In this document: in pieces, positions 1-7,661 of the stretch
Layout: every line of letters starts with the position of its first letter
Position numbering within the stretch: position 1 is the stretch's first letter
From: Arthrobacter sp. CDRTa11
GTDB lineage: Bacteria > Actinomycetota > Actinomycetes > Actinomycetales > Micrococcaceae
Assembly (NCBI RefSeq): GCF_026427775.1
Contig: NZ_CP044532.1
Span: 2,418,001 to 2,482,000 of the forward strand
Reading direction: 5' to 3'
Length of the DNA stretch: 64,000 nucleotides
Position numbers and translations under genes: made by a program
The notes under the pieces: generated by a model
Seen by the model: the letters and a program-made list of their open reading frames with translations, nothing else
What the model was told of the DNA's origin: nothing
Database searches by the model: none

Positions 1-83
1 TGGCGGACCGCCGCAGTCTTGGCGGGACCGGCGGTGCCGGCGCCGTTGCTGCCGTTGTTCAGGCGGAGGGTGAGGAGTCTCAT
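1..83 (-). CDS. FAH-family hydrolase, N-terminal fragment (cut by window edge)
   Basis: Only the first 27 codons lie in the window. The reading frame begins MRLLTLRLNNG, which resembles the start of fumarylacetoacetate hydrolase (FAH) family proteins, and continues past base 1. An AAGGA ribosome binding site lies about 11 bases before the ATG at 81-83. The gene follows the binding-protein gene at 121-978 by 37 bases on the same strand, so the two probably share a transcript. The family call rests on a very short stretch and on the neighbouring FAH genes, so it is tentative. Confidence 0.45.
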   Translation of the reverse strand, partial: MRLLTLRLNNGSNGAGTAGPAKTAAVR

Positions 84-120
84 GCGTTCTTGCGTCCTTC
101 GATGTAGGTGCGGTTAAAGC

Positions 121-978
121 TCAGGCTTGTGAGTGGGCTGCTATCAGCTGCCCGATATCCTGGGGCGGTGCCCATCCTGAGGTGAATCGTGCGCGGAGGC
201 GTGCCGCCTCCTCCATGCCGTGTTTGAGCCGTGACTGATCGGCCATCAGCCCTTGAGGGCCCATCACGTCCGCAGCCACGGCCTCGGAGCTTTCCTGACT
301 CCAGCCGCGCCTGCCCAGAACTTCGGCTAACGCTGCGGGTCCGCCCGCCTGCAGATCCTCTCTCGCCTGATCCAGGGCATGCAGGTAGCCCGAGAGCCGG
401 CTGGAAGCAAGATCCGGGCGTGAAGCGACGAGGACTACGGTGGCCAAATCGGGCGCCACGGTGAGGTGGCCGGCCAGCCGGATGCATCCATGCGCTTCGG
501 CTGCTGCGTCAAAAGGCGGATGCAGAGTCGTCCCGTCGATACTCCCGGAGATCAAGGCCTCGAGCCGTTGCTTGGTACCGCCAACAGGTATGACGTTTCT
601 GACGCTGACGGGAATTGAGCGTTCTGCCAGGATGGCCTGCAGCACAAACGCGAAGGCGCTGTCCGGCCCGTCGACACCCCATCGGACCGTGGCCCAACCT
701 CTCAGCGGAACGTCCGGCCGGACATAGACGGCCAGTTCGCCCACCCCCTCAAGGCGCAGCGCCACTGGATCCCGCTTACGGTCCCTCAGCAAGTGATCGG
801 GGGCCGTATGCATGAAATCCGCCCGTGCTGTGTCCCAAAGCAGCATTTGTTCCTCCGATGACCGCACTTCGATGACACGTACATCGATCCCCGCCTGCTC
901 GAAGAGTCCGTGGTCCTGCGCGTACCAGATGTGGGCACTGCCGGCGGACGGAAAAACAGCTGTAGTTACCTTTTCCAC
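121..978 (-). CDS. ABC-type substrate-binding protein, NMT1/THI5-like (no signal peptide)
   Basis: A 285-residue protein of the NMT1/SsuA-like binding-protein fold: AVFPSAGSAHIWYAQDHGLF near the start followed by AGIDVRVIE, typical of nitrate/sulfonate/pyrimidine-precursor binders and of related dihydroxyphthalate decarboxylase-like proteins. I chose the GTG at 976-978 because AAAGGA lies seven bases upstream; the longer frame to 1065 has no ribosome binding site. No signal peptide or lipobox is visible with this start, so it may be cytoplasmic, or an enzyme on the same fold, rather than a transporter component. No permease or ATPase gene is adjacent. It is divergent from the GntR gene and upstream of an FAH gene. 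The CTGTATACAG palindrome 25 bases before the start is a likely operator. Confidence 0.6.
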   Translation of the reverse strand: MEKVTTAVFPSAGSAHIWYAQDHGLFEQAGIDVRVIEVRSSEEQMLLWDTARADFMHTAPDHLLRDRKRDPVALRLEGVGELAVYVRPDVPLRGWATVRWGVDGPDSAFAFVLQAILAERSIPVSVRNVIPVGGTKQRLEALISGSIDGTTLHPPFDAAAEAHGCIRLAGHLTVAPDLATVVLVASRPDLASSRLSGYLHALDQAREDLQAGGPAALAEVLGRRGWSQESSEAVAADVMGPQGLMADQSRLKHGMEEAARLRARFTSGWAPPQDIGQLIAAHSQA

Positions 979-1002
979 GTAGTTTCCTTTGCTAAGAGGT
1001 TT

Positions 1003-1012
1003 CTGTATACAG
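1003..1012. promoter_or_regulatory. Palindromic operator candidate CTGTATACAG
   Basis: Perfect 10-bp inverted repeat just upstream of the GTG start at 978. Related TGTACACA/TGTATACAG elements recur at 3655-3666, 3802-3811, 7242-7252 and 7384-7394, all near module A promoters. TGTATACA-like palindromes are typical targets of FCD-type GntR regulators, and one is encoded at 1216-1968. Confidence 0.5.
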
Positions 1013-1153
1013 TCCCGTAGGCTCGCAATGGCTGCATTGAATCGCAGCAGGTGGTCCAATTGCATTCATTGAGGTGTTGGGCAGCTCTGGGCTGAGTCCC
1101 TGCTGACGGCAGGGCGTGTTATCGACGAGAATTCATCCGGCGCGCTAAGCTCA

Positions 1154-1173
1154 CAGAAGTACATGTACTTCTG
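1154..1173. promoter_or_regulatory. Perfect 20-bp palindrome upstream of gntR
   Basis: CAGAAGTACATGTACTTCTG is a perfect 20-bp inverted repeat, centred about 52 bases before the TTG start of the GntR gene. There is no T tract, so it is more likely an operator than a terminator. It shares the GTAC/TGTAC core with the other module A elements. Autoregulation of gntR is the simplest reading. Confidence 0.5.
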
Positions 1174-1215
1174 AGGCTTTAAGGCCACCCGACCCTCAGG
1201 CTAGGAGACCACACT

Positions 1216-1968
1216 TTGAGCGATCCCGCTGTCCTGGAAGGGCTGCCCCGACCAACCTTCAGCTCTCCCCGGGCCACCAGTCTGGAACTGCACAGCCATC
1301 TCCGTCAGCTCATCACTGATAGCCTCCTGCCTCCAGGGGCAATCTTGAAACAAGCCGAGCTTGCCAGGGTCTTCGATGTCAGCCGTACACCTATGCGCGA
1401 AGCTTTTCGAATGCTGCAGGAGGAGGGTCTCATTGAGGCCGATCTGAATCAGCGTGCCAAGGTAAAAGGGCTGGATGCCCTGGAGTTGGATCAGCTCTAT
1501 GGGGCGCGCATCTGTCTGGAGAGCCTGGGATGCCGGATGAGCACCGGCAAGCTCACAGCGGAAGAATCCCAGGAGGCACGGGAATGCCTCGAGGAAATGG
1601 ACAAGGCGAGAAAAGTTCAGGACATGTCGGCCTGGATGGACAGCCACCGTCGTTTCCACAGCCTTTGCATGTCCCGTGTGAGCGAACCGCTTCGCAGGAC
1701 CATTGACTCCTACGCCCAGCGGAGTGAACGGTATCTTCGACTTTTCCAGCTGTGGCACCCGCAGTCCTTTGATGCCGCACTAAAAGAGCATGAACTCATC
1801 CTGGAGGCGGTGGAGGGAATGGACCCCCAGGCCTCTGGCAGCCTCATGGCAAAGCATTTGTCGAGGACTGCGCTGAGAGTCATTCAGGATGTATCGCCCG
1901 AGTCTGATGCTTTGGCTATTCGTGAAGGGCTGGCAATGGCGACGGGCGCCAGGAGCCGGCAGAAGTAG
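1216..1968 (+). CDS. GntR family transcriptional regulator, FCD (FadR-like) type
   Basis: A 250-residue regulator. Residues about 10-75 form the GntR winged helix-turn-helix (AELARVFDVSRTPMREAFRM, then EEGLIEADLN). The rest is an all-helical FCD ligand-binding domain with SHRRFHSLCM and HELILEAVEGMD segments that usually supply metal/acid ligands. The start is TTG at 1216, chosen because AGGAGA lies seven bases upstream. It diverges from the binding-protein/FAH transcript and converges on the MFS gene. It probably controls module A through TGTAYACA-type palindromes and itself through the 20-bp palindrome at 1154. FCD regulators usually respond to organic acids; the ligand here is unknown. Confidence 0.88.
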   Translation: MSDPAVLEGLPRPTFSSPRATSLELHSHLRQLITDSLLPPGAILKQAELARVFDVSRTPMREAFRMLQEEGLIEADLNQRAKVKGLDALELDQLYGARICLESLGCRMSTGKLTAEESQEARECLEEMDKARKVQDMSAWMDSHRRFHSLCMSRVSEPLRRTIDSYAQRSERYLRLFQLWHPQSFDAALKEHELILEAVEGMDPQASGSLMAKHLSRTALRVIQDVSPESDALAIREGLAMATGARSRQK

Positions 1969-2025
1969 CCTGCGGCTTCACACCTGAGGCCCGACGGCGA
2001 TCCCGGCCCTTAGGTCAGCAGCTGG

Positions 2026-2067
2026 GGCACGTTGAGGTTCCTTTCCTGTGCAGGACCTCAACGTGCC
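2026..2067. terminator. Inverted repeat between convergent genes (likely bidirectional terminator)
   Basis: GGCACGTTGAGGT (2026-2038) pairs perfectly over 13 bp with ACCTCAACGTGCC (2055-2067) across a 16-base loop. It sits between the stop of gntR (1968) and the stop of the convergent MFS gene (2091). No long T tract follows on either side, so termination efficiency is uncertain. Confidence 0.5.
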
Positions 2068-2090
2068 TGGCCGCCGCGCTGCGGTGGCCG

Positions 2091-3392
2091 TCAGCTCGAT
2101 GCGCTTCCCGTTCTCGAAGCAGTGCGCGCGCCGCCGATCATGGTTCGGGTGTCAACGAAGAACAGGATAAGGGCCGCCCCCAGCGGGAGAACGGACAGCT
2201 GCCAGATGCCTGCTGCAGACCATCCCCACTGCGACACCGAGGATGCGAAGAGCAGCCCTGAGAATGCCGCGGCCACGTAGTACATCAGCATGAACAGTCC
2301 CTGTCCACGGCCAATATGCGCCGGACGGACAGAGCGTTGCATGGCTGTTGCGAGATTGGGAAACAGGGCCCCGCTCGCCAGCGCGCCCATCAGGAATGCC
2401 AGGCAGTACTGCCCCAGGGGCTCGGTCACAACGGCGTACATTAGCCAGCCCACGACTGCCACGAGAACGAATGCGATCATCAGAAGCCATTTTTGGCTCA
2501 GGATGTCACCCAGCCATCCTGCCAGCACCGCCAGCATGGCGCCCAGCCCGGCCATGGAAATGGCGATGGTGGCTTCGCCCGGCGCGAATCCGAGCTCTTC
2601 GCGCAGGAAGGTGGGGTAGAGACCCATAAAACCGTAGAAGGCGAGTCCGCCAACCACTGCCGCGAGGCCAAATAGGATCGCGTTGCGGTTATAGGGGTTG
2701 GCCGGAACGTGGTCGTAGTTCACCGTGACCTGGGATATGGAATAGGCGTTTTTATCCACGCTGGTCAACGTGCGGGGCACTGTAACGGCGATGACAACCA
2801 CCATCAGCAGGCCAAGTGCAGCGAAGAGGAAGAACGGCGCCTTCCAGGTGTGGAGCTGCATGGCGAAGGGAACCCCTACCAGGGGGCCAATGAACACCCC
2901 GGCGCCGAACGCTACGCCGATAAAGCCAGATGCAAAGGCCCTGCGGCGGAAAAACAGAGAGCCGGCAATCGCGAACAGTGCGGTGGCCTGCACTCCCTCA
3001 CCCACACCGGAAATGATGCGATATACCGACATGTCGACCAAACCCGCCGAGAGCGGGATCGCAAAAGTTCCTGCCGAGTAGACAAGAATGCTGGCGATGA
3101 CAACCACTTTCCGCGAGTAACGGTCAACAACGAAGCCGGCCAGAAAGCCAGCTACCGCCAGGCCAAGAGTGAAGCCGGTTGCGAGGAATCCCGATTCCTC
3201 AAGCGTGAAGCCGAATTCCTTGCGGATCTCGGGGAGGAGCGGGTAGAACACCTGACGGTCCATGGCGTTGAGCATGAACGACAGGCAGAGTACGGCGAAG
3301 GCCAGAAGGATCGCGCCGCGCCGTGGACCAGTGGCGACCAAAGCCGGCGACGCTGCGGCCGTGACCTGAGTTGCTGACTGATGTTGATTCAA
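2091..3392 (-). CDS. MFS transporter (aromatic acid/metabolite:H+ symporter type)
   Basis: A 433-residue integral membrane carrier with about 12 hydrophobic segments. After helix 1 it carries LNAMDRQVFYPLLPEIRKEFGF, and between helices 2 and 3 GFVVDRYSRKVV, the usual MFS signature loop. A long hydrophilic central loop follows helix 6. I placed the start at the TTG at 3390-3392 because AAGGAG lies six bases upstream; the open frame extends further but has no such site. It is a close relative of the MFS carrier at 39699-41072: both have LNAMDRQVF, FSRK/YSRK loops, VYRIISG and GEGxQA. The two modules therefore probably import related compounds. Its long leader (3393-3781) carries two TGTACAC-type operator candidates. 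Confidence 0.85.
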   Translation of the reverse strand: MNQHQSATQVTAAASPALVATGPRRGAILLAFAVLCLSFMLNAMDRQVFYPLLPEIRKEFGFTLEESGFLATGFTLGLAVAGFLAGFVVDRYSRKVVVIASILVYSAGTFAIPLSAGLVDMSVYRIISGVGEGVQATALFAIAGSLFFRRRAFASGFIGVAFGAGVFIGPLVGVPFAMQLHTWKAPFFLFAALGLLMVVVIAVTVPRTLTSVDKNAYSISQVTVNYDHVPANPYNRNAILFGLAAVVGGLAFYGFMGLYPTFLREELGFAPGEATIAISMAGLGAMLAVLAGWLGDILSQKWLLMIAFVLVAVVGWLMYAVVTEPLGQYCLAFLMGALASGALFPNLATAMQRSVRPAHIGRGQGLFMLMYYVAAAFSGLLFASSVSQWGWSAAGIWQLSVLPLGAALILFFVDTRTMIGGARTASRTGSASS

Positions 3393-3781
3393 AATATTCT
3401 CCTTGTTGTCTTTGGGCTCCACGTTGAGCTGAAGATGTAGGGTGCGGACTGGTGAGTGCGCCGGTGTGGGACTAAGTGGCCTCAACCTGCCGGCGTTCGT
3501 CCCGCCATGCCACGATGTATTGCTGCATCCGGCGCCCCTCTTGATTGAGATGAAAAATAGAACTTCATTGGCCGCCTTCCTCAAGGGGAGCGGGTAAGGC
3601 GCCGAGTTGCTTACTGAACGCGTCCTTGCGGCCAAGCGCTAACGCGACAATCAGAGTGTACACACTTATTGTGGCAGAAGAGTGGCGACGATCACAATGG
3701 TTGAGCCGCGCTTCTTTCTGAACTTCGAGGCACTTCGCCTTTGCCCCTGCGTTCTTTCTCCCGCGTCGCAGTAACTACTGG
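3393..3781. promoter_or_regulatory. MFS promoter region with TGTACAC-type elements
   Basis: No convincing gene lies in this 389-base stretch. AGTGTACACACTTA (from 3655) shares TGTACACACTTA exactly with the element at 7244-7255 upstream of the dioxygenase gene, and GTGTGTACAG occurs at 3802-3811 just outside. I read it as the control region of the MFS gene. Confidence 0.4.
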
Positions 3782-4142
3782 CTAGGGCTGGCAAGATCCG
3801 TGTGTGTACAGTTGAGCCGAACGGGGAGGTCTTGATGTCTGGCTAATCATTGCGCATGGCTCCGTGCTCTTCTCCCGAGTGGTCCTGAACGGAACCGCTG
3901 TTGTCACTTCGACTTGGAAACAGTTGTGGCCATGACGGGTCACTAACACGCCCTGGCGACGGAGGAGGGCTACCTCTACTGCTTGGGTAACCGCCAATTC
4001 CAGGAGTTTGTCCCGGACAGAACGATCTGCAACTTGGAAGTGGGTTATTAGTGCATCTTCTCGCAAGGTTTCTCCGTATGGGGTAAGGCTCCGGTCCGGC
4101 TGGGCAGCCTTTACGTGCCGCCCAGCCTTATGCAGAAAACCG
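3782..4142 (-). pseudogene. Degenerate copy of a small conserved hypothetical protein
   Basis: The frame encodes TPYGETLREDALITHFQVAD, then GVLVTRHGHNCFQVEVTTAV and PFRTTRE. This parallels the intact 73-residue protein at 27938-28159 (RTPYAVEVRISHRNELED, GVLVTRHDDKTFTVELSHEV, PHGT). No ATG, GTG or TTG is available in frame until 4219, deep inside the neighbouring reductase gene. The tail after the conserved part is longer than in the intact copy. It is either a 5'-truncated remnant, or a real gene with a non-standard start. Function is unknown for both. Confidence 0.4.
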
Positions 4143-5240
4143 CTACTCGACCTCGAGGGATACGCGGCCCACGTTGCGGCCGGCTTCAACATAATGGTGC
4201 GCAGCGGGGGCTTGCTCAAGCGTAAAAGTCTTATCGGTGATGGTCCTGAAGCCCTTGGCCACTTCCTGCCACAGCTGACCGACCGCTGCGAGGTTGCCGG
4301 TTTTTACGCCGACAATCCGCTGGCCTTTCGAGTAGAGCCGTTGGAGGTTGACGGGAACGTTGTGTCCAAGAAATGCGCCTGAGGACACAATGGCCCCTCC
4401 GGGTGCCAGAACCTGAAGGCCGTGCTCCCAAACCATCGGGGCGCCGAGATTATCCGAGATGAGCTGGGCGCCCTTACCTTCAAACACTTCCCCGACCTCG
4501 TCAACGAATGAGGGTTCCACGGCGTCGAGGACGTGATCGAACCCGAAGCCGCGGAGTTGGGCCTGTTTGCTTTCATGCCGGGAAGTAACGATGACTTGGG
4601 CACCCAGGTGCTTTGCCAGCAGTGCTGTGGTGAGGCCCAAGGCCGATGTCGCTCCTTGGACGATGACCCTGGTTCCCTGTCCAACTCCGCCTGCCCTGGT
4701 GAACTGATTCATGGCCACTGGTCCGGCCAGGGCCAAGGCCGCAACCTCGGCTGGATTCATGGTGTCTGGAACCACCGTGAGGTTCTCGGCCGGAATGCAC
4801 ACGTACTGTGCGTATGCTCCAGGCCGGTGGGTTCCCAGGAGTTGCAGGCGAGGGGACAATTCGGAATAGCCGGCTCGTGTGAACTCGTCCTCGCCCTGCA
4901 CAACAACCGGAAATCCCGCTACTTTGTTGCCGATCTGCAGTTCCGTGACGCCTGGGCCGAGAGCTGCCACGACGCCGGCGTGTTCTGCGCCCAATATATG
5001 GGGAAAGGTGAAGCTGGCGTAGGGGTGCTTGCCGGAACGGGCCACTACGTCCAGTAGCCGGCCCACACTGACCGAGGCAACCCTGACCAGAGCTTCTCCA
5101 GGCTTGGGCACCGGAGTGGGCGCCGAGTGCATTTGCAGCACCTCCGGCCCGCCAAACCTGGTCAGGACGGCCGCAGCCATTTCGGAAGGGACAGAGGTGA
5201 CAGCAGGCCAGGCGCCAGTGGTAAGCGTGGAGGGAGTCAT
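4143..5240 (-). CDS. MDR-family NADPH:quinone reductase-like / zinc-independent alcohol dehydrogenase
   Basis: A 365-residue medium-chain reductase. The N-terminal GroES-like half has FGGPEVLQMHSAPTPVPKPG, as in quinone reductases. The Rossmann half has GQGTRVIVQGATSALGLTTA and LLAKHLGAQVIVTSRH for NADP(H) binding. In place of the zinc-site GHE motif it reads LGAEHAGVVA, and the structural-zinc cysteines are absent, so it should be zinc-independent. It starts within the stop of the FAH gene (overlap 5237-5240), so the two are translationally coupled. It likely reduces or oxidises an enone or quinone intermediate of the module A pathway. The substrate is unknown. Confidence 0.8.
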   Translation of the reverse strand: MTPSTLTTGAWPAVTSVPSEMAAAVLTRFGGPEVLQMHSAPTPVPKPGEALVRVASVSVGRLLDVVARSGKHPYASFTFPHILGAEHAGVVAALGPGVTELQIGNKVAGFPVVVQGEDEFTRAGYSELSPRLQLLGTHRPGAYAQYVCIPAENLTVVPDTMNPAEVAALALAGPVAMNQFTRAGGVGQGTRVIVQGATSALGLTTALLAKHLGAQVIVTSRHESKQAQLRGFGFDHVLDAVEPSFVDEVGEVFEGKGAQLISDNLGAPMVWEHGLQVLAPGGAIVSSGAFLGHNVPVNLQRLYSKGQRIVGVKTGNLAAVGQLWQEVAKGFRTITDKTFTLEQAPAAHHYVEAGRNVGRVSLEVE

Positions 5241-6133
5241 TTTCCAATCATCCTGTTCCGAATGGATCCGATACCTTCGATTTCCACCCTGACAACGTCG
5301 TCGGCCTTGAGGAATGTCCCCTTGGGCATCCCGACACCCGCGGGTGTTCCGGTGAGAATGAGATCGCCTGGCTGCAATGTCAGCAGCCGGCTGGCGGCGG
5401 CCACCAGCTTGGCGATGGTTATCACCATGTCCCTGGTGTTTCCGTCCTGCTTCAGCTCATCATTGACGAAAAGCTGAACGGCCAGCGTTTGTGGATCCTT
5501 GACCAGCCAGGAGGGAACGACGCCGGGGCCAATGGGGCAGAACCCGTCCTGGCTCTTGTGCGCGAACCAGTCAAAACTGAAGGCGGGAAACACTGCCCCG
5601 GCGCGCGGGAAAAGACCGCGGTCCGAGAGATCGTTGGCCACTGTGTACCCGGCTACGTAGCTGAGTGCGTCTTCGGCGGAGGCATTCTTGCAGGTCTTGC
5701 CCACCACGACGGCCAGCTCGGCTTCCCAGTCCACTTTCGAAGCCGGGTTGCCGGGCAGCTGGATGTCGTCATACGGTCCCACGATGGTCGTCGTGGGGGT
5801 TTTAAGGAAGAAAAACGGGTCCGCCTCGGAATCTGGGCGGGCGGTTCCCATCTCTTGGGCATGGTCGTAGTAGTTCACGCCTGCGCAGATCACCTTGTGG
5901 GGAAACGTCAGGGGAGCGACGAGGGCTGCGTCGTGTACCGGCTCTAGCACCGAGGTGTCCAGGCTTTCAAGGACGGAAGCGTAAGCGTCCCAATTTTCCA
6001 GCAGTTCCATCATGGTTGCAGCGGTGATTTGCGGGGGCAGTCTGCGCACCTCTCCGTCGGCCTGGATTCCAAGTCTTGGGGTCGGATCCCCGGGGAGGAT
6101 GTACTGGATAAGGGCCGATGATGGTTTATTCAT
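5237..6133 (-). CDS. Fumarylacetoacetate hydrolase (FAH) family protein
   Basis: A 298-residue FAH-fold enzyme. CAGVNYYDHAQE at 83-94 is the family signature. The acidic metal ligands are visible as E137 and E139 in DWEAELAVVVG and D168 in ANDLSDRG, and LILTGTPAGVG marks the C-terminal core. The family hydrolyses C-C bonds of acylpyruvates or isomerises/decarboxylates 2-oxo-hept-3-ene-dioates, all typical after extradiol ring cleavage. It lies between the dioxygenase gene (upstream) and the MDR gene (overlapping downstream) in one minus-strand operon, which supports a ring-cleavage product as substrate. Confidence 0.88.
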   Translation of the reverse strand: MNKPSSALIQYILPGDPTPRLGIQADGEVRRLPPQITAATMMELLENWDAYASVLESLDTSVLEPVHDAALVAPLTFPHKVICAGVNYYDHAQEMGTARPDSEADPFFFLKTPTTTIVGPYDDIQLPGNPASKVDWEAELAVVVGKTCKNASAEDALSYVAGYTVANDLSDRGLFPRAGAVFPAFSFDWFAHKSQDGFCPIGPGVVPSWLVKDPQTLAVQLFVNDELKQDGNTRDMVITIAKLVAAASRLLTLQPGDLILTGTPAGVGMPKGTFLKADDVVRVEIEGIGSIRNRMIGK

Positions 6134-6246
6134 TCGATTCTCCTGTAGGCACGTCTGTGGGCCTGTGCATGGTGTTGTGTATGTGCTGTTGCCGATTAAT
6201 GCGGGCGAGCGTCGGGCAGCGCTTCGGCTCGCAAAGGTCGAGCTGT

Positions 6247-7167
6247 TTAGTGCTCCATAAGGGCTGGGTTGATCGGGCCCCAGCTGTTGATCGTCATGAC
6301 ATCGACTTCCCAGGTTTTGGGGTACTGCGGAAAGTCGTTGTGCCAGGGACGGGGTTCCCAGTAGCCTTTGGACTCGTCGTGGATGACGTCGAGCTGGGTG
6401 AAGAGCTCGATGTTGTTGCCGTCCGGATCCTTGTGGTAGGTGAAGAGGTTGTGGCCCGGGCCGTGTCGGCCGGGGCCCCAGTCCAGTTGGTAGCCGTTCT
6501 TTGCCAGGTGGTCGATCATGGTCTGCAGGTGGTTGACGTCACGCATCTCGTAGGCGATGTGGTGGAGGGAACGCTTGACCTTGGAAGCCATGAAATTCGC
6601 GGCGTGATGGTCGGAATTGCACCGAAGGAACACAAAAAAATCTCCGATGGTGTCAGCCCATTTGAAGCCCAGAAGACCTTGGTAAAAATCCTGCAGCGGT
6701 TTCAAATCAGGTACGAATGCGGCCACGTGACCGAGCTTGGTCGGTCGAATAGGCGTGTAACCGTCAATGCCGCTCCCGGACTGCGCGTCATAGAGGTGTA
6801 GCGGGATGCCGGTTGAGGGCTCCTCCACGATCAGCACGTCGGGGGTCGAAGGCGCGATGTCGGTACGGCGCTCAACATCGTAGCCGGCCTCCTTCAACCG
6901 TCGCTGTGCATCGCTGATGTCTTCCCAAATCTCGTAGCCTACGAATGAGCGCGGGTTCACATCCCCCTTTTCGATCACGATGGAGTGGTGATCAAAGTTT
7001 GTGGTGAGGAAGGCCTGGGTTTCACTGCGCTCGACAAGCTTGAAGTCAAGAATTTTGGTGTAGTAGTCCACCATGCGGTCTACATCCGGGGTTTCGAACC
7101 CCACGTATCCAAGTTTTGAGACATTGACTGGCGTTGAGCTTCCCATGCCAGCTGGTGAGTTCGTCAT
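6247..7167 (-). CDS. Extradiol dioxygenase, VOC superfamily (type I, two-domain)
   Basis: A 306-residue protein with two vicinal-oxygen-chelate modules (about 18-128 and 145-260). The iron ligands expected for type I extradiol enzymes are present in the second module: H147 in KLGHVAAF, H203 in SLHHIAY and E254 in NNIELF. The second-sphere histidine equivalent to BphC H195 is also present in LRCNSDHHAANF. It should therefore open a catechol-type ring next to the diol using Fe(II) and O2. It heads the operon with the FAH and MDR genes (113-base gap to FAH). The leader contains ACTGTACACACTTA at 7242. The exact catechol is not predictable. Confidence 0.85.
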   Translation of the reverse strand: MTNSPAGMGSSTPVNVSKLGYVGFETPDVDRMVDYYTKILDFKLVERSETQAFLTTNFDHHSIVIEKGDVNPRSFVGYEIWEDISDAQRRLKEAGYDVERRTDIAPSTPDVLIVEEPSTGIPLHLYDAQSGSGIDGYTPIRPTKLGHVAAFVPDLKPLQDFYQGLLGFKWADTIGDFFVFLRCNSDHHAANFMASKVKRSLHHIAYEMRDVNHLQTMIDHLAKNGYQLDWGPGRHGPGHNLFTYHKDPDGNNIELFTQLDVIHDESKGYWEPRPWHNDFPQYPKTWEVDVMTINSWGPINPALMEH

Positions 7168-7661
7168 ACTGAATCCTCTTCGATCCCGTCGCTGCTTATA
7201 TGTGCATCTTCTTGAACGTTTTCTTAGAAGATGTGCCTCAAACTGTACACACTTAACCGCTTGGTCGGAAGACCCTGTCTCCGGACACTTTGCAAAAACG
7301 GGTATTTTGCCGCGTGAAAACTCCTATACGCCGGGTTCCCACATCCAGCCCATTCGGTTTCAAAATACTAATGAGCGAAAGTTATGTATACAGTTAGGAA
7401 CCCATTAAATCACTTATGTCCTGAGGCCTGCACGGAAAGCTCGCCAACTGCTGGATGGAGGACAGAAGCGGAGCCAGGCGCTTTCTAGCTGCCACCAGTG
7501 CGGTGTGGGAAATCGCCAGGGACGTCGTGGCTGCGGGGGGGGGAGTTGCGTCCGTCGGGGGCACGGCAGCTTCCGGAAAGATGGTTTCATCGCGTGCTCT
7601 GAAGCGGCCCATGGAGACTTTGAGTGACCTCGGCTTCCTCCGTGGAACGGTAACTCCGTAT
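7168..7661. promoter_or_regulatory. Dioxygenase promoter region and unassigned sequence
   Basis: Contains operator candidates ACTGTACACAC (7242-7252) and ATGTATACAGT (7384-7394) matching those at 1003 and 3655. The part from 7400 to 7661 lies between the dioxygenase leader and the end of the debranching-type gene. I see no supported gene in it. Confidence 0.4.

Noticed and set aside
80..487. A long frame opposite the substrate-binding gene
   Set aside because: It has no ribosome binding site and overlaps a gene with clear family motifs; it follows from the GC-rich third positions of the real gene.
2709..3377. A 222-codon frame antisense to the MFS gene
   Set aside because: Its translation lacks domains and is Gly/His/Arg-rich, as expected for antisense of a GC-rich membrane gene.
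6118..6801. A 227-codon frame antisense to the dioxygenase gene
   Set aside because: The minus-strand frame has complete VOC motifs; the plus-strand frame is a shadow without motif or ribosome binding site.
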